Positions 26,201-39,612 of a stretch of 64,000 nucleotides of DNA are shown here, piece by piece; within the stretch, counting starts at the first letter, position 1; the number at the start of each line of letters is the position of its first letter. A program made the position numbers and the translations under genes. The notes under the pieces were generated by a model. The model was not told the DNA's origin. It saw only the letters and a list, made by a program, of their open reading frames with translations, and did no database searches. The DNA is taken from assembly GCA_005281725.1 (NCBI GenBank), contig SSBO01000012.1, positions 5,781,564-5,845,563 of the forward strand, given 5' to 3'. The stretch comes from Wuchereria bancrofti (taxonomy: Eukaryota > Nematoda > Chromadorea > Rhabditida > Onchocercidae).

Positions 26201-27743
26201 GAGGATATTTATCGGCTGTTACAGAAAACAAAATGCCATTAGGAGTAAAGAAGTATTGTAATAAATTACTATCCATGTAGGATGCAGCTGTTGGAAATGA
26301 TAACTGTTAAGTTTCGCTCACACAAAAATCCTGCCGTTCAGTTTCTTCTGCCATTTACTATGACATCATTTCCATGAAGAATGAGAAATAAGTTAGATTA
26401 AAACTTAACCAAAAAAGAAAAGAAAAAAGTCTGATATTTCTGAAGAACTGAAGAATTTTATTCCGCATTAAACTTCTGCATGATTCGTCGATGTTTACAG
26501 TGATCGTGCACAGCGAGAGATTTTGGTATAATATAATTCATAAAGCCCTATAAAGCTTATCATTTACAAAACATTCGGAGGTAAGGATTTAATGCATGAT
26601 CTGTTGCAAATACTAGCCCTTTCAAATAATTAGAACGTGGAACTTTTTAAATAAGCTCATATTTGCCATACTTTTCCGCTCAAGAAACACATATATTTGA
26701 GTGAGGGTCACTGGTGATTCTCTTTCAATTTGAAACTCCATGGATATCCCAGTAATCTGTATTTTTAACTATATGACCCTTTCTTGCTTCACTTTTGCTA
26801 GCCTGTGGTCGAGAGAAATATTTTTGAAGACAACTGCGCTGCATCTAACTATTTTTGTGTGCCAAATGGCATGTTTTACCTTTATGGCTTTAGTTTATCA
26901 ATCTTTTTTATTGATGGCGGTCTTGGTAGTTGTTAAACTTTCATCCGAAATTAGTTTGAAAGACGAACTCTTCTTAGTGAAAATCTGCTTTCGACCAACA
27001 AATCTCAGAATCTGTTTTTTCCAGTCTTCTCCCATTTTCTCTTATAGTTAAAAGCATTCTGAGACTTTGCAATTGTGAGATCAAAAAGTATTTCAAAAAT
27101 CATTAAAATTTCGTTAGAATAATATAATATCATTAAAGTAATGTCATTTCGGAAGGGAAAAATATTAACGCTGGTATTTTGTCTTCCAAATAGTTTGGAA
27201 CTGCACACTTCTTGGTAAGAAAACACAAATAATTCAGTATACTTATGTTTTCCGTGTTAACAGTCATCTGCAATCTATTACTGAGGGGGTTAGTAACTGC
27301 AAAACTAGAGATCTGAAGCGAGCAGGCTGAGAATTACCTTCGCTCTTATAAATATCTTGACTTTACATTGAATCAAAATAATACAACTGACCTAGAAAAT
27401 ATGATTGGCCTAGAAAATGTTAGTTTGAAAATCAGTAAACCCACTTTATTGATATACTGGACTTTTTATATTATTCCGTTTCAAACAAAACTGTCGATAT
27501 TTGCTTAACAATTCTTCATTTTACCTGTAGTCAGCTTACTGTCGAAAACTAAGCTGAAACAGAAAGGATTTAATTTTTGAAGTAAAGATACAAAATGTAA
27601 AATGGTACAATATCTGGATTCTTCTACCGTGTTCCCACTGTGATTTTAACATTTCCAATGATATTGATCAAGAAAATTTTTGGAATATTGTTACAAGCAC
27701 GAATTTAAGACTTTTGCAAGGCTTTTCAAACTTTTAGCTCCGG
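23295..27743. other. Gene-poor AT-rich stretch
   Basis: No gene firmly supported. About 65 open plus-strand codons around 24489-24670 read protein-like (KFYYTDSNLSYKTEEFPENL) but stop at a TAG, and a further protein-like segment follows in another frame to 24790. This may be a decayed or spliced exon. A 103-codon ATG frame at 26740-27051 is hydrophobic with no known relative. Both are left uncalled as genes. Confidence 0.4.
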
Positions 27744-27909
27744 ATGCTAAGATATTCATATGTGAAAACATTTTTCGTTATTTTTTTTCACGTGGTTATT
27801 GTCAACCAAATGGATAAATTAAGAATACATATTGAAGTTTTGAGTTGTGAGCGCTCAAAGTTTGCAAATGTTTTTGTTAGGGACGCTGAACGTTGTAAAG
27901 TATTTAAAG
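27744..27909 (+). CDS. Possible first exon with a signal-peptide-like start
   Basis: The open frame begins at 27744 (that codon may not be the true start; an in-frame ATG lies further in, before DKLRIHIEVL). Its hydrophobic stretch is KTFFVIFFHVVIV, and it ends at a good donor GAAG/GTGAGT in phase 1. The following residues (VLSCERSKFANVFVRDAERC) are extracellular-looking with two cysteines. Joining to the next plus-strand gene at 28232 would give an immediate stop, so it is not an extra 5' exon of that gene. No homologue recognised. Confidence 0.2.
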
Positions 27910-27920
27910 AAGGTGAGTCG

Positions 27921-27963
27921 TCCTAGGTAGACGTTTGTTCAGTCCTAGGTAGCTGAACAAACG
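27921..27963. repeat. Hairpin interlaced with a direct repeat
   Basis: cgtttgttcag (27932-27942) and ctgaacaaacg (27953-27963) form a perfect 11-base inverted repeat. The 10-base loop tcctaggtag is itself a repeat of 27921-27930 just outside the stem. Confidence 0.9.
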
Positions 27964-28231
27964 GTTTTGATCTGCAAATAAATTTAATTTGAAAAAACTC
28001 GAAGCTCACTAATCACGCAATAGGCCGAATTCATTGGACTTATATTTTAGCACTTATATTTTTTTTTCTTTTTTTAACGAATGCTTCATCCTCATCAAAA
28101 CATCGTTCATTACAGCCTTGAATTAATTTCATGTTTAAATAATTAAAACTTGAAGCATTCGGAGTGAAAGCAAATTTTAAATTCGTTGGTACTGAAACAG
28201 AGTTCAAATTCAATGGTCTTATTTGCTTAGG

Positions 28232-29532
28232 ATGACGACCCACAGATCGCAAATGGTGTTTATTGTGGCTGTGGTTTTAACCTGTCTTGCTCTGCATCAT
28301 ATCCAAGCGATGCGGATAAAACGAGATCATTCTGAACAAGAAAACCGCAAAAATGAAACGGATATAAATCACGGTGAGCATCAAGAACATGGCCATGAAC
28401 ACCAAAACGATTCTAGCCATGAAAAACATGAGCATCACAACTGTTCTGGAAGCCATGAAAGTCATAGCAAGGAACACAGTGACGAAGATCTCCACGAAAA
28501 GAAAACCCATTATTACTGTAAATGCCGCGGCCATCATGACAATGATTCGGAAAGCCATGAACATGATGAACATGAGCGTGTTGGTGAAAATGACACAGAA
28601 ACTCATGTTCATAAAGGTATCCATGAACATGTAGGTAATAATTCAGATAGTAGTGAACATAATCATCAAGACTGTCGTTGCCATTGTCACTGTCCGAAAC
28701 ATAAAGAAAGCAATAATCAGGAACAGAAACGTAGGGGTCACAGGAAGGGAAGTCGGGAACACTGTCACTGTTTCTGTCATCATCACAGAGATGAACAGCA
28801 CAAGGGATCAGATCAAACGGAACGACATGATAAGGAGCACAGTGAGGAACACAAAAGTTAGCATTTCATTCTTCCCAAAGTACATTACTTGATTTTTTTT
28901 TTTCGTAATTATATACTAAATATCTATATATCTTTTTGCTTACAAAATTGAGAAGGAAAAATAATTTTATAACCATAAAGTGTCCTCAAAAAATTTCAGC
29001 CAAACAAATTATAATAAATGAATACGAAATTGTATTTGCTATCAGTGTTATTAATAAGATTCTTTTGTTTCAGAAGAGCCTGAAGAAAAAGAACACAAGG
29101 AGGACAAAGTAATTTTTTGCAACATACTTCCTAACTACAAATCAGCGGTAGTGAAACTTTCACAAATGCCCTAATGAGACACTGAAAACTTTTCGTATAA
29201 AATATTCTAGGTTAAAGGGTCGGTTACAAAAATCAAGGGAATTAAAGTTCATAGTAAACTTTACTTATAAGACAAAATAGATTACTTTACTGAATCTTCT
29301 GATTATTAAATATCAGGACTTCAGAGATCTTTTTTCGTTTTATCCATTTTTAATCTTAGCCAATTTTAATCTTAGAGCTTTTAAGACTCTTTATGGTCTA
29401 TTGAAAGTCTACAGCTTTTTTGTACCAGCAAACATGCTGTTTGGGAGGCACTTAAAATGGTCATTTTTTTGCATCGGTATTTACAGTTGTTTGTTTCAGG
29501 ATCAAGATCAGGTCATGAAACTACTGTTTTGA
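28232..29532 (+). CDS. Secreted histidine-rich protein with Cys/His clusters
   Basis: Three-exon model: 28232-28856, 29074-29108, 29500-29532 (stop TGA), 230 residues; all joins are in phase. Exon 1 ends at a GTTAGC donor, three bases before an in-frame TAG (28859), so an unspliced 209-residue form is the alternative. The ATG lies two bases after TTTGCTTAG, a possible trans-splice acceptor. Residues 1-26 form a signal peptide ending HHIQA, followed by the dibasic RIKR. The mature chain is dominated by His, Glu, Asp, Lys and Ser. It has three Cys/His clusters (YYCKCRGHH, CRCHCHCPKH, HCHCFCHHHR) and at least six N-glycosylation sequons. Exons 2 and 3 add an acidic-lysine tail (EEKEHKEDK then DQDQVMKLLF). 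I infer metal binding outside the cell or in the secretory path; no known family is recognised. Apparent antisense frames here are composition shadows. Confidence 0.75.
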
Positions 29533-32500
29533 AGTTTCAAATGTTGTGCAGTAAGTTTTTTCTTCTTTTCCTTTTTTTTTTAATTCTGAACAACCACTGA
29601 GCAAAATGAAGTCATTACACCCTTTCTGTAAATAAGTATCCTCCAATCTCCTTTTTTAATTGAGGTCGTATTCTTGGCGTTATTGGTGCTACTGCTAATA
29701 TTAATATTAAATATATTAAACACCACTTGTAGAAATTCATGCAACTGACGTATGAGAGGTCTTATTGAAAAACCAGTGTGAAACTGACTGCTGCTAACTC
29801 CTCAGTCAACATAGATGAATTGTTTTGGTTTTACACTTACATTTATCACAGAAAGTTCGCTACTGCTACTATTTAAGTAACCTTAAAAGCTGGTATAGTG
29901 ACCGACACTGAATTCAATAGCTTTTCCGGCAGTTCATTAAATGAATGCATTTTTAGAAGGAAATGTAATCTGAGACAAAAATTTGGGAACCTTTTATTTT
30001 TTCATCAAAGCGGAATTCACGTATTTTCCAGATACATTAACTGATTATATTCTCCATTATGCATATAAGGTTCGATTTCCAACAACTTCTAGCTTTACTT
30101 TTCAGGCATGATGTTAGCAAGCTAATTCTCTGCTGAAAAATGTGCAGTTATACGTAAACCTCGAAACTAGTGTGGAAAACTGTACCAAATATCTTTCAGA
30201 AGTTTAATGAATAAAAGTTTCATGCTTATGGTTATTATTTTCATTATTTTTGCCATTTGTAATTTAAATTCAATATTTAATTTATGACGAGCCTTTCAGG
30301 AAAATGATGATATTTGAAAAATGTTTCTCGTTTGATAAATTTCGTCGTAATTGTTTTTTTTTTTTCATTTTTTCAACAGGCTTACTTGCTACAAAAACAG
30401 CAAAACTGCTTACCACGTGAATGCCTTATTTTAAGGAAAAATTAGTCTTTAATTTAAATACATGATTCAGATAATGAGCAGCAACTGTTTATCATATTCA
30501 TGATGGTCTCTATTGCACTTACTGTTGTTAACAAATCATAAATACTAGAAATCACTTTACAAAGAAATTAACAAATTGATGCTATCTATCAACTATATGC
30601 CCACCTATAAAACTACTGACGTGTGATGTCGTCATTTTCATAAACTAATAATTCGTTACATAATGTGGACAGGCGAACAGAATTCAAACAATTTCTCAAT
30701 TTTGACAATCAAATCGTATTTTAAACTATCACTAACTGAGCTATGTCAGTATATGTTTTCAATATCATAGCAAAAATGGAGTTCATGCAAACGATAGCAA
30801 AGAGGCCAGTTTCTCACAATCAGTTCAAGTAACAATCAATTTGTACAACTGATTACTTAGAGCATATACATAAAAATAGCCCCTGTTAACCTTTAACAAT
30901 AATTGATTTTTCCTTGATAACAGAAAGCAAGTCCTTCGTCAGTGTAAAGTAAGTTACAATCCGTATAGCGTGCAATCTTAAGAAACCCTGAAATGCTGAA
31001 AATTTACAGTTGCTATTGAATTCAGAAAGCCGAAAGAAAAATTCACATTAATTGAAACAGCTTTACTTAGCTTTTTGAGCAAAAATAAACAAAGAGTAGA
31101 AAATTAATCACATACTGTTGTAGAAAAAGCCATGAGGAATATTGAAGGGAAATTAGCAAAAGTTGTTAAATTTTTCCGAAAAGCTTTTTTACATTTTTTA
31201 TCGAATATTTTGCGAAACCATTCTCTGCAAAAAAACGTAGCTATAAGTACCAAACAGCAGCAAATTAATAAATTAGAAAAATACGATAACTTTTAAAAAA
31301 GGTACACTAACGGCAAGATATATGTGCTGATGTCGGACTATCCAAGTATCTAAATCATCTAGTTGTGATTGACATTTGGATGTTACGAAAAGTGACTTCA
31401 CTTTCAATCCAAATAAGAACTCATGTATTCTGAATGCGGGGACTAGCGAAAGCATGCTTAACTTTTAATGACATGGAAAGAAGCAATTTTTCTCAGACTT
31501 AGAGAATAATATAATTTTGGATCTCTATAAAATCTAAACAGAAGTAGGAAATCCTTGCAGATGAGATAGTAGTAGCTAAAAGTTCTACATTTATAAGAAA
31601 CATCCAAAAGTTAAGAAGGTATAAGCACTTTTTTGTTATAATTATTTCTTCCATAAAGATTTATTAGCATAACTCGTTTTCCTTTTTTTCACCGGTTGAT
31701 TGTTACAACCTACGAGACGTGTAGAAAAGGAAAAGGTGGTGACAAGTGCCATTTTGAAACAATCATTATTTTTCTACTACTTCCAACTTATTTTCCTCTG
31801 AAATATAATAATTCTCATTGATCTGGACTTTCAAGTTTTCTACTTCATTTTGTCTCTCTTGAATTAATAAAATAAAAAATAATAATCGATCTTTGAACTT
31901 AGATTAATTGTTTGTTTTAACAACATTAGAGGACATGATACAAAAAATACTTTCCCGGTACGGTACATGGTTTATAACTTTTGCTTGTTGTTATTGAGAA
32001 TTAATAACAAAAAGACCAAAAAATATCAAAACTCGACAGGGAATAAATTTCTTTGTGAAGCACTGCTGCATTTTTAAGTAAATCAGATTCAAAAAGATTA
32101 CAGCCAAACGAAACGTTGATCACTGTTTGCTGTTATAGAAAACCGACCACTACTTGTATGTCTGAATTAAAGACGATGATGCCGTTTTTCGTCGCAGCAA
32201 AAATAGGAAGAAAAGAGTTCCTATTTCAAGCTTTTGTGTAGAAAAGATGAATTGAAAAAAATAAATTAATGCAGATCGCTGTAATCCTGTCTTTCTGAAA
32301 TCAATAAGAGCTGGTCTAGATCAGTTGATTTAAAAAACAACTTTTTGAGTTAAAACATTTCCGTTTCACTATTTCTTCCGTCTATTTCATTTTTGTTTTA
32401 CCATTTCGCTAGTTTATTATATATTGTAAAAATTGTTAACTATTACTAAATAAAAGACACTTTTGAACTTCATTTAAAATCATTTATCAATGGTTTTCTT

Positions 32501-34288
32501 TAATTTCCTTACCCACTATTTATTATTCACTTATCAAATTTTAACAGATGTTCTTAAGGTCCGGTTTAAATTTAAAAGATCATTTGAAAGCATTAACTTT
32601 ATATCTTTAATGAAACTATTTGTTTTGTCTTTCATCATAATCATTCTCTAACTTTAGTCACAATACATAAAAACAAAAGCACACTGCAGAACGAACGCAT
32701 AATGTACTTTTGCGCTTGTGACTATTGCTGTCATACGAACAAGTATAAATAGCAAGGGTGTGTTGGCGAAATAAGTGACCTTCAAACATCCTCATACCCC
32801 TCTTTTTCCTTCGTCCAAATTATACATCTACGGAAAATCGGCTGCTACTCTCCCGTACTTCCTTCATCTTACTACATTGATCAATGTATTCACTCGCACA
32901 AACAAACATATTGACGAATAAATGTCAGAACATGATACAAAAAATACTTTCCTGGTACGGTCCAACTAACAACTCTACTCTTGGATTGTAGACTCCTCTC
33001 TGGTCAACCTATTCTCCAATGATCATCGAACTTCACAGCAAATTTTTTTTGAAATTAAGTGCTCTGATCGCGCGCCAACCGACTATTCTAACGTCAACAT
33101 GTGTTATGGTATGCTTTCCAGCAATTACGTCAGATAAGAAACTAATCATGACCTTTGTATGTGGTTAATACATTTACCGATCTTTCGAATTAATATTATA
33201 AGAAAATTGTTTGAGAAAACTCTTAAAATATTCAGTTACCAACTGATTCTCATAAACAACTGTAAAAACTTCATCCTAATAAAGGTTTCGTACGAAAATC
33301 AGGATGTCGACATTAATTGTACCTAAGAAAATAGCCTTACCGGACTATGTTGTCTCTCGAAATAGAAAATTCTAATTTTATAATATTCTTTTGCTCAACT
33401 TGTCCTCCAATCAAAGTTGAATTTTATCATATTTTCGAATTCAAAAAAGCATCTCAAAACTTCGTCAAAGTTCCTAGTTCCTCTGCTCGCTAACTTTTGT
33501 TCCATAATTAACAATCCAGGCAGGTTTTGCTGATCTCCTTGTAAATAATGGATTCATTTAGCAGTAACAAGAATCTGCTCTTCCTCACTACTCCCCAGTT
33601 AATAAAAAAAATCATTTGGCAATTGCTTCAATTAATGTTCAAATAAAGTGGCTGTATTGTCGAAATTGAAACTGAAACAAATGTATTGTTGAAGAAAGAT
33701 TGAAGATCATTTAGGAGTACAAAACTGTTACAAAACAAGCACCCTAATTAATAAGTACCAAACAAAGGTGTAAAGATCCTGATCTAGTAGGCTAACAAAA
33801 GTAAGTTGCAAAATCGGCTCCTACATTTCGAATTATTAATTGGCGTTTTTGAAATACTCGAAAAAAAGAGGTGATGATATACATTCTGCTTAAACTTTTT
33901 CAGTGTTAGATTGATCCATTAGCAAGAACTCACCAAGATCGCTTAGGTTTCCAATGTTTTAAGTATGATGATATTATAAGTCTAGTTATGCCTCATCTGT
34001 CTTGAGCTATTTTTTTCTGTTTCTTTAACTTATTTCCTTGCACATCTCTCTCGTAAGTGACCATTTTCCATGATCGCTTTTATTCTCGCGGACGATACAT
34101 GATTTTCAGCGATTGTCGCTAAAATTAATTTTATTTTCTCTTAAACTGTATGACGTTTGTTAGCTATAGGTGCAATGTAATAAGCCTTATCCTTTATTAC
34201 AGTAGATGGAGATCGTAGCCCACATTGAGGTTCATGTTATCTTTTGGCTTTTTCATACTTTTATTTCTATTATATAAAACGATTTCAG
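29533..34288. other. Intergenic AT-rich stretch
   Basis: No gene supported. It contains a 32-base direct repeat with one mismatch at 31933-31964 and 32930-32961 (acatgatacaaaaaatactt and on). The first, membrane-spanning exon of the PTR gene should lie near its right end. A short candidate at about 34215-34238 (ATGGAGATC...) is in phase with the first called exon but does not supply a membrane helix. Confidence 0.45.
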
Positions 34289-37200
34289 ATAGCACTAGCA
34301 GCGTGTACTGCAAATTTTCACGCGAAGTTCAAAAATGATTTTCGTACAGACTTTTCTACGCCGTTATCAAAATCGTGGTCGGAGAGGGAATATTACCGAA
34401 GATTTTATAACTTGACATCTGACCCATATACGGTTATCCTTAATGCTTCCACTGTCAGAAAAGTAGTATAAAAAACTTATTTTTCGCTTCCTCTTTTTTT
34501 TTCCATCTTTTGCCTCTTAGCGATTGCTAACTTTTCATTTTAGAATGAAAGATCATATACCAATGATAACCCAAGCGAAATCTATAGTTACATAAATTCA
34601 GATAGTGCTTTTTGGTGAAAGCGTCGATGGAGGTTCCATGCTACGACCTGATAAATTTATTGCTATGGAACAGGAAGCAGAGCGAGGATTACGTATGCAT
34701 TTGGTCGGTGATGAGGTTAAGAATAGAACGCTTGGTTCTTATCTATACATTTCTTCAAAACCGTTTTATGAAGCTATTTCGGTTAGAATTTCATTGATAG
34801 GTACTACAGGTATGCTACACCCGTCATTTCTTTCATGAGATAAACACAATGATATGAGTCCACTTAATTCCATCCACATTTTTTAAAATTAGAAAGCAAA
34901 ATTGAAAAATCACAACTAATTAGTAACAAATGTAAACCAATTTTAGGAAGCGATCAAAATTCAATCAAATAAAAATGCTGTGCTTGGTTATCCAACGATG
35001 AATCTTTACGGTATTAACTTCACAACCAGGAACGTCTTTCGGCGTTATAGCAATGGTTTTGTTGGCATGCTGGTATACTCCTTTATATTTGTCGACCACC
35101 AGGATGTTGTTTCAAGTATAAAACGAGCTGAAGTTGAATGGAACAATAAGCTTAAGGTGTTTTTCGACTGGAAGCAAAAGAGTTCAATTACCGAAGGAAA
35201 TAAACGTCTAGGGATATAATCATAATTGAGATATCGAAATTGGAAAAATTACTGAAATATGAAAAATAATATATTCTAACGATTGGAATTCAGAAACGAA
35301 TATAAAATAATTTGTTCTCACAAGCAAATGATGGATTGAGTACAGAAATCCTTTTTTAACTCATTGTACATTTTAGCACTCAAATGAATCAGGTGTTCGT
35401 TTTCGATTATTTGGTGATGAAATTGTAAATAATGAAATATTTGTGGGTTCAGTTGGCTCCTTACCCTATTTCCTCACTGGTTTGCTTGCAATGGTCATCT
35501 TTATTTTTTTATCAATTCTTCATTACAAACAGGTTAGTTTTAAATAAATTCTGATTTCGATCTTACTTCCGAGAATGAAAAACGAACTAAACAGCAAATT
35601 AAAAATATCTAACAAAAAGTTGGTTCGAAACTTTTTGCAAAAATAATGAAAGCATTGTTAGTCTGTTATCATTAGTTTTGATAGTGTTTGAATCTTGCTT
35701 ATTAATGTAACGATAATTTTACTTCAGTCTTTTAATTTTATTGTATTTCTAGAAGATTATAATCCTCTAACTCTTGATATTTCTAGTTGAAGTCAAAATT
35801 GTTCGGGTCGTTTCAAATAATTCATTGATCACAATTTCAGACATTTTTGCAAACGGTTTTTTTGACACTGTGGACTACATTTTGTCCATGTCTGGCTGGT
35901 TTAACATCAGTTGCTGTATTTTCACTACTAGGCCGTACACTGAATTCATCCATGTCGGCTAATCTTACAGATCTACTATTAATGAATCTACTATTGCTAA
36001 TTTTCCAACTAATTATTTCTCAATCAGCGCATGTATTGATTTAAAATTAGTACAGGCACTTTATGGCAGTCAAATTATTGATTTAGATGTTTGTCAACCG
36101 CAAAAAATTTCATAATTATTTTTTTTGTCGGGTTTCATTTAAAATTTAAGATTTTTCATTTTAGACTTATCACACCATTCCTGGTATTAGCCGTTGGTGT
36201 AGACGATGCATTTCTAGTGTTACACAAATGGTTCACATCTGTTGAAATAGATTCCTTATCTCGTTTAACTTCAGTACTTGTAGAAATCGGTCCATCTATC
36301 ACCCTTACTTCAGTTACAAACATTTGTGCCTTTATGGTGAGTGTTGAAGTTATTTAGTTACTTGCTGAGAATGAAAGAATGTGCCGTAAGTTGAAATAGT
36401 AAACAAATGGTAAGCGTAATTCCAGTAAACATACTATAGGTTGGCAGTTTTTTTTCACCCAATGCAATTCGAGAATTTTGTTACTGTTCTGCTTTGGCAC
36501 TTATGCTTGATTGGATATTTCAAATTCTAGTATTTACTCCAATACTAGTAAAAATTCACTCTTGTTCATTCAACATTTCAAGGAAAGGCAACAAAAGGTT
36601 TGTTCCTTAAAAATTACTAGAAAACAATATATATATATATAATAAAACAAAAAAGTTGAAACTTAAGAAACTGAAATAAAGTGTTTATTTATCAAATTTT
36701 GATTCCTGAATAATTTCATGATGAATATACATCACACATTTTATTAATTTTTTTCAGATGCAAATCATCTTTCAAAAGTTATTGCGAATTTTTGATGCAT
36801 CCTGTTACGAGAATTACTTTATTGTGTATTCTTATTCCTTTTTGGATCTGTAATGTATATCTTGCACTTCGAATGGAGGAAAATTTTACACCGCAAAAAA
36901 CAATCCGATCAGATTCTTTTCTTACTGATTCGTTACCAATTCTTGAAAATGTACGCAATTCAGGTGTAGATCGGACGATGTATACATCCAGAAGTTCAAA
37001 CAAACTAAAATATTTAATTCGACTTAAGTTTAATCCAAAAAAGGCGAAGTCTACATAATAGTCAATATCCTTTCATTTTCTATTGCTATGAAATAGAATG
37101 AATCCAGAAAAAAGAAAATATAACAGTTTTGCATTAGTAAAAAAAAAAGTTCTTCATTTGTTTATGCTGAATTGAACTGCTCTAATTACGTATTTTACCA

Positions 37201-38978
37201 TTCTTGTTTTTAGGACTAACAAAATTTTTTTTTTTTTAATTTTTTTTTCTAACAAAAAAAAAAAAAGTTTTAGGCTTTTATGGAACATGAAATCTTCCCC
37301 GTCTTTGTGAAATACATTCCAGACAGGACGACAGAATTATTAGATATTGTGGCGCATGTACATAATCTTGACTGCTTGTGTCCAAATTATATAACTTGGA
37401 TTGAAGAATATGCTGCTCTATACGGCTACACAAACAGCACTACTGAAAATTTCTTTAAAAATATAATGAAATATCTTGATTACAATCCCGAATTGGCGAA
37501 GAATTTAGTTTTGCGATTTGATAGGTTCATGAATTTTTTTTTTTTGTTTACTTTCTGCGTTCAGAAAATGATTATCAGCACCACTGGTTGTTTTTAGAAA
37601 AAGTCGAAAATCTTCATTTATCAGAAAAATAGGATACTGTTGGGCAACCGAAACTTTTGTCGAACATTCGAATAAATTTAAATTGCATTATGATATGGAA
37701 CAAATTGATATAGACAATTTTACTGTAACCAAGTGTTTGCGATAAAGGTTTGTGTTGCAGGACAGTACATAACTTTCTTTTCATACACTAACTATATAAT
37801 AAGTTAAAAACTATAAGATGAAGATGACTGATCAAAGTGTTTAGCAGTGGAACTGCCACAGTTGACAAAATATCCTTTGACTTGTGCATTCATGGATATG
37901 GTAGTTGGCGTGATCGAGCTTTTATTCATAAACAGATCCGAGAAAAGATGCCTGAAGAAATGCTGGTATACGATTACGACTGCACTTTATTTGACATCAT
38001 ATTGACAGCTCGAGAAACGATGCTTCAGTCATGTGTCATAACATCCATCACCATGCTTGTCATTTGCACATTGTTCATCCCAAGCGCTCGAGCTACTGCT
38101 TTCGTCCTCCTTTCCATGATTTCAGTCACTACGGGTCTGTTATATTTCCATAAATTATTAGAAAAATTCTTTCCAAATTATTTAACAGTAAACAGCTTGA
38201 CGAAGAAGTAAAAGAAAATACTGACAGCTTAAATCTAAAGATTTTCAACGAACTCATTCACAGCAGTGTCCACTGCAAATTTCATTTTCGATTCAAAGGT
38301 AATTTTGCGATAATGTTTATTTTAAGCCAAGTATCTATTTCACCTTTTTACACAATTTATGAACCAAGTAATTTTCTTGCTGGAACTTTGTTTTCTAGTG
38401 AAATACTTTTATTTCGATAGTCATCTGTTTTTTTTGAAGTTGAAATTAATGATTGTATGAGGTTTTCAGGAATAGTAGGAGGTTTAAGTGCATGGGGCGC
38501 TGATATGGACATTATTGTAACCATCAGCGTTGTGATGGCAATCGGCTTGACAATTGATTATGCAGCGCACATAAACTATCATTATTTTGTAATGAATTCA
38601 ATGCTGCCTCCGATAGATCGAATGTCCTCTTCGTTACAAGCTATTACTTATGCTACCGTTCAGGTGAAATACTTTTTGGTGAAATTTCATGTTGTTTTGT
38701 TCATGCTTTTGGCAGGTCACATTTTCTGACTACCATTTAAACATTTTTGAGATCAATGTTTCGATCAAAATCAACTTTCTGAAAAACAACTCATTTCAGA
38801 TAGTTAATATATTTCTATACAATTTCAGGCAGCGGCAACTACACTTATATGCGTTTTGCCTCTTTATTTTTATAATGTATACATGTATGTTACATTCGCC
38901 GAAGCGATTATACTATGCGCCGTATTTGGCCTTCTACATGCTGTTGTTGTTATACCTTTTCTGTTGTTGCTCTTCTGA
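34289..38978 (+). CDS. Patched-related (PTR) membrane protein with sterol-sensing domain
   Basis: RND-type transporter-like protein of the nematode PTR family, which acts at apical membranes and in cuticle/moulting. Thirteen in-phase exons: 34289-34432, 34602-34781, 34947-35156, 35377-35532, 35841-35953, 36165-36336, 36440-36597, 36758-36950, 37274-37524, 37598-37732, 37845-38134, 38470-38663, 38829-38978 (TGA); 781 residues. First extracellular loop: SDPYT then IVLFGESVDGGSMLRP. First sterol-sensing half: FLTGLLAMVIFIF, LNSS, PFLVLAVGVDDAFLVLHKW, IGPSITLTSVTNICAF. Second loop is followed by the C-terminal bundle with MAIGLTIDYAAHI and a last helix ending HAVVVIPFLLLLF. The GVDD and TIDYAAH motifs are typical and intact. 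The family usually has 850-950 residues; the missing part is the first membrane helix. Exon 5 uses an unusual GTCGGC donor and exon 10 a GTGTTT donor, chosen because they restore conserved protein. Neighbour: a decayed paralogue immediately downstream. Confidence 0.85.
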
Positions 38979-39612
38979 ATTTCATTCATAATATATTTTG
39001 TAAAAATTATTTGTTTTTCACTTTTTTCTAATCTATTTTGTTTTTTTGTTTCTAATACATTTTGTAAAAATTACACCTTACTGTACTCACTCACTGCTTT
39101 CATATTCCCAATGTCTTGATTTGTTGGCTTTTTTGTTAATGGTTTGTATTGTATCGCATTCATCAAGTTTCACATCAGCCAAATATTTTCGAAAATACCA
39201 AAATATTGTACTTAAAATTGGTTTCAGTGATTAATCCGAAAAGTATGCAGAATTAAACAAAAATAATTTGTTCATATAATAACTTCTTGAATTACACATA
39301 TTTTAGTACAAACTAGAGCTACGAAAGAAATAAATTTAAAAATTTATTGTCCTACTTAAATGTAAAGGATTAAAATATATAAATTGGATAAGAATAAATA
39401 AATGGTAAAGTTCACTAATTGAAAGTCAGTGATTTATGAATTAATAAAGAAATACAGAATCGAAAGAAATAATTATTCAGAAAATCAAATATTATTTTCA
39501 TAATTTCTTTATACGTTTTATCAAATAGAATCTTTTTTCGGTTAGAAATCCACTTTGATACCACATGCAATTTTTTTTTTTTCAAACCCCTGCCTCTCTT
39601 CAAATATTTCAG

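Noticed and set aside
28277..28892. Long antisense and alternative plus-strand frames over the His-rich gene
   Set aside because: Repetitive CAY/GAR codons keep other frames open; their Met/Ile-rich products are shadows of the real frame.
32744..32752. TATA-box-like tataaatag
   Set aside because: Common in AT-rich DNA and not placed before any supported gene start.
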